From: CAYNZP01 sp964401835
GTDB taxonomy: Bacteria; Planctomycetota; Phycisphaerae; SM23-33
Assembly: GCA_964401835.1 (NCBI GenBank)
Contig: CAYNZP010000001.1
Coordinates: forward strand, 310,001-374,000
DNA: 64,000 nt
Direction of reading: 5' to 3'
Under the pieces are notes generated by a model. It did no database searches. It saw only the letters and a program-made list of their open reading frames with translations, and was not told where the DNA came from. Below, piece after piece: positions 61,912 to 64,000 of this stretch (the first letter of the stretch is position 1; each line of letters begins with the position of its first letter). A program made the translations under genes and the position numbers.

Positions 61912-64000
61912 ATGAAGAATCATGATATTTTGCCGGATTTTACGCCCAAGACTCTGGAATTCGGGAAGGTTCCCTGTTACTCCTATCAGGGAACGGTTGC
62001 GAAAGAGCTAACTGTTTATTTGAGTCCTGAGGAGGCTATCTTCTATTTGAAGTTGATGCGTCAAATCAGGTCCTTCGAGACCATGATTATTCAGCTCAGG
62101 TCCGGTCAGTTGATGCCATACGAGGGTTACCGTTTTTGTGGTGCGACTCATATTTCAATTGGCGAAGAGGCTGTCGCGGTCGGAGCATGTTCATCTTTGC
62201 TTAGCAATGATTACATTACTTCAACACACCGCGGGCACGGCCATGGCATCGCCAAGGGCGCTTTCGCACTTAAACAATCCTCGTTAGATGAACTCAAAGA
62301 GTTCTGTGAGGGATTTGAGTCGGTCTCCGACAACGAAGACCTTTTCGAACGTGCTATGGATGTTCATATGTATCGCACCATGGCTGAGTTTATCGGGAAA
62401 GAGGATGGTTACTGCCGAGGTCGTGGAGGGGGAATGCATATTGCCGATTTTCATTGTGGGCACCTTGGTGCAAACGCGATTGTTGGTGGCTCGATTCCGA
62501 TCGCAACAGGTGCGGCTATGTCCATGATGCTACAAGATAAGGACAGTGTTACGCTTTGCTTCCACGGTGATGGCTCAACGAATAATGGCATATGGTCCGA
62601 GTCAGTCAACATGGCCTGCATGGCCCAATTCCGCGAAAAGGGTGTGCCGATTATTTATTTAATTGAGAACAACCAGTATGGCATGACCGGTCAGGGCCAT
62701 GGCGAGGTTACTGGAATAGATTGTCTTGCTCGCCGCGGCTTTGCTTATGCCGAAAACGGCATGCACGCTGAAGTTGTCAATGGCATGGATGTTCTGGCAG
62801 TGCGAGATGCTGTCGCAAGGGCAGCCGATATATGCCGCAAAAAAGACGGACCGGTTTTGCTTGAGGTTATGACCTATCGTTATGCCGGCCATACTCTTTC
62901 TGACCCAGAAAGATATAGAAGCAAGGAAGAATTGGCTGCGTGGAAGCAAGAAGATGCCATTAATCGTTTGGAAAATCAGCTTATCGAGGCGGATATTCTG
63001 ACGAAACAGCAAGCCGATGAATTGCGTAAGGATATCGAAGAGCATTCCAGAGAGATGATGATCAAGGCTGCCAACTCAACCGATCCTGATCCGAAAGATC
63101 TTTTAGATGGCTTGTCCAGCGATACAGACAGTAACGAGGTTGGCGATGAGCTGAAGACCGCCGAATATAATACATCATTGGTTCGAGACACACGCGACAA
63201 GGAAGGCAAGATGACCATGCGAAACGCGGTCAAGGAAGCTCTTGTCGAGGAGATGATCCGTGATATTCGCGTTGTTTTTTATGGCGAGGATGTCGGCGAG
63301 CATGGCGGCGCTTTTGCAGTTACCGTTGGCATGCACGAGATATTCGGCAAGGATCGCGTGTTTAACACAGCTATCTCTGAAGCAGCCATTTGCGGTTCAG
63401 CCGTTGGAATGGCCCTTACTGGCATGAGGCCGGTGATAGAACTTATGTTCATCGACTTCATTATGATGAGCATGGACCAGATTGGTAATCAGGCTGCCAA
63501 GTTTAAGTATATGTATGGCGGCAATGGAACCATCCCGTGGACCATGCGAACTACGATTGGTGGCGGCAAGGGCTATGCCGGCCAGCATTCGCAGTCGCTG
63601 GAAGCGATACCCGCACATATCCCAGGACTCAAACTTGTCGCACCATCTACACCAGCCGATGCGAAGGGCTTGCTCAAGGCAGCCATTCGGGATGACAACC
63701 CCGTCATCGTTATGGAGCATCAGTTGCTCTACGCCGACAAGGGCGAGGTCCCCCAAGGCGATTACATTGTCCCGCTAGGCAAGGCTGCTATTACGCGTCA
63801 AGGAGCTGACGTTACGATTATAGCCTATTCATATATGGCAAAAGTTGCCCTGGAGGCAGCTGAACTGCTCGCCGAAAAGGGCGTAAGTGCTGAGGTTATC
63901 GATATACGTACACTCGTTCCACTGGATACGGAAACGATTATTGATTCGGTAAGCAAAACAAACCTGGCCGTTGTGCTTTCACAGGCTCCAAGGCGTTGTT
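61912..64000 (+). CDS. 2-oxoacid (pyruvate/acetoin-type) dehydrogenase E1, alpha-beta fusion (3' partial)
   Basis: At least 696 residues; the frame is open to the right edge. Residues 30-400 are an E1 alpha unit (ATHISIGEEAVAVG, STHRGHGHGIAKG, RGRGGGMHIAD) with the thiamine-diphosphate motif GDGSTNNG ending at ENNQYGMTG. Residues from about 430 are an E1 beta unit (FYGEDVGEHGGAF, AISEAAICGSAVGMALTGMRPVIELMF, LEAIPAHIPGLKLVAPSTPADAKGLL). The two halves are separate genes in most pyruvate or acetoin dehydrogenases. It decarboxylates a 2-oxoacid or acetoin-like compound; E2 and E3 should lie beyond the window. ATG with GAGG seven bases upstream, 98 bp after the aldolase gene. Confidence 0.87.
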   Translation, partial: MKNHDILPDFTPKTLEFGKVPCYSYQGTVAKELTVYLSPEEAIFYLKLMRQIRSFETMIIQLRSGQLMPYEGYRFCGATHISIGEEAVAVGACSSLLSNDYITSTHRGHGHGIAKGAFALKQSSLDELKEFCEGFESVSDNEDLFERAMDVHMYRTMAEFIGKEDGYCRGRGGGMHIADFHCGHLGANAIVGGSIPIATGAAMSMMLQDKDSVTLCFHGDGSTNNGIWSESVNMACMAQFREKGVPIIYLIENNQYGMTGQGHGEVTGIDCLARRGFAYAENGMHAEVVNGMDVLAVRDAVARAADICRKKDGPVLLEVMTYRYAGHTLSDPERYRSKEELAAWKQEDAINRLENQLIEADILTKQQADELRKDIEEHSREMMIKAANSTDPDPKDLLDGLSSDTDSNEVGDELKTAEYNTSLVRDTRDKEGKMTMRNAVKEALVEEMIRDIRVVFYGEDVGEHGGAFAVTVGMHEIFGKDRVFNTAISEAAICGSAVGMALTGMRPVIELMFIDFIMMSMDQIGNQAAKFKYMYGGNGTIPWTMRTTIGGGKGYAGQHSQSLEAIPAHIPGLKLVAPSTPADAKGLLKAAIRDDNPVIVMEHQLLYADKGEVPQGDYIVPLGKAAITRQGADVTIIAYSYMAKVALEAAELLAEKGVSAEVIDIRTLVPLDTETIIDSVSKTNLAVVLSQAPRRC

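Overview
The window looks like a chromosomal segment of an anaerobic or facultatively fermentative planctomycete, most likely of class Phycisphaerae. This is an inference. It rests on a PEP-CTERM surface protein, prepilin-like proteins with the FTLIELLVVIAII leader and an H-X9-DG tail, a eukaryote-type UDP-sugar pyrophosphorylase, large fused enzymes, and Rex-controlled [NiFe]-hydrogenase genes. No rRNA, tRNA, CRISPR array, transposase or phage gene was seen, so it reads as core and metabolic chromosome.

Layout. 1-2.4 kb: the end of cheB and a hybrid histidine kinase. 2.3-10 kb (minus): DUF547, TVP38/DedA-like, GH130-like, MerA-like flavoprotein, a GT-C membrane protein and a three-domain glycosyltransferase fusion. 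10-20.3 kb: rex (minus), then hypCDEAB and hoxFUYHW plus a lone receiver protein. The hyp operon has its own terminator; the hox operon starts at a promoter flanked by two Rex-like operators. 20.3-22 kb: a redoxin-like lipoprotein (minus), then a DtxR-family regulator, feoA and a Cys-rich membrane peptide without feoB. 22-24.5 kb: mdh and fumC, convergent. 24.5-31 kb: comF-like, ybeY, a GT87-like gene, pgpH-like and phoH. 31-32.8 kb: a prepilin-like gene in a repeat-bearing, gene-poor stretch. 32.9-41.8 kb: UDP-sugar pyrophosphorylase, a Dph6-like ATPase, nadK, a 1,575-residue fusion of indolepyruvate oxidoreductase with a GltD-type flavoprotein, a small lipoprotein and nth. 42-46.6 kb: a MazG/dUTPase-like protein, an odd membrane protein, three parS-like sites, parB and a CreD-like gene. 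46.8-52 kb: btuFCD, a cobalamin riboswitch with its terminator lying AFTER the transporter and before a PEP-CTERM gene, then a prepilin-like gene and a lipoprotein. 52-52.9 kb: a small Cys-rich protein and arsC. 53-64 kb: an AraC-associated carbohydrate catabolic locus (LsrF-like thiolase, Rpe-like epimerase, split RhaE/RhaD-like pair, Zn alcohol dehydrogenase, SDR, PfkB kinase, class II FBA-like aldolase, fused E1 dehydrogenase) that runs off the right edge.

How it fits together. Rex should sense NADH/NAD+ and release the hox operon when NADH builds up, so that the NAD-linked hydrogenase vents electrons as H2; hypCDEAB matures its Ni-Fe site and HoxW trims HoxH. mdh and fumC supply the reductive malate/fumarate branch. 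nadK sits 83 bp before the oxidoreductase fusion, whose extra GltD module suggests electron transfer from 2-oxoacid oxidation to NAD(P). The right-hand catabolic locus would feed acetyl-CoA and triose phosphates into the same redox economy. Most starts were chosen by Shine-Dalgarno sequences, so several genes are shorter than their maximal reading frames.
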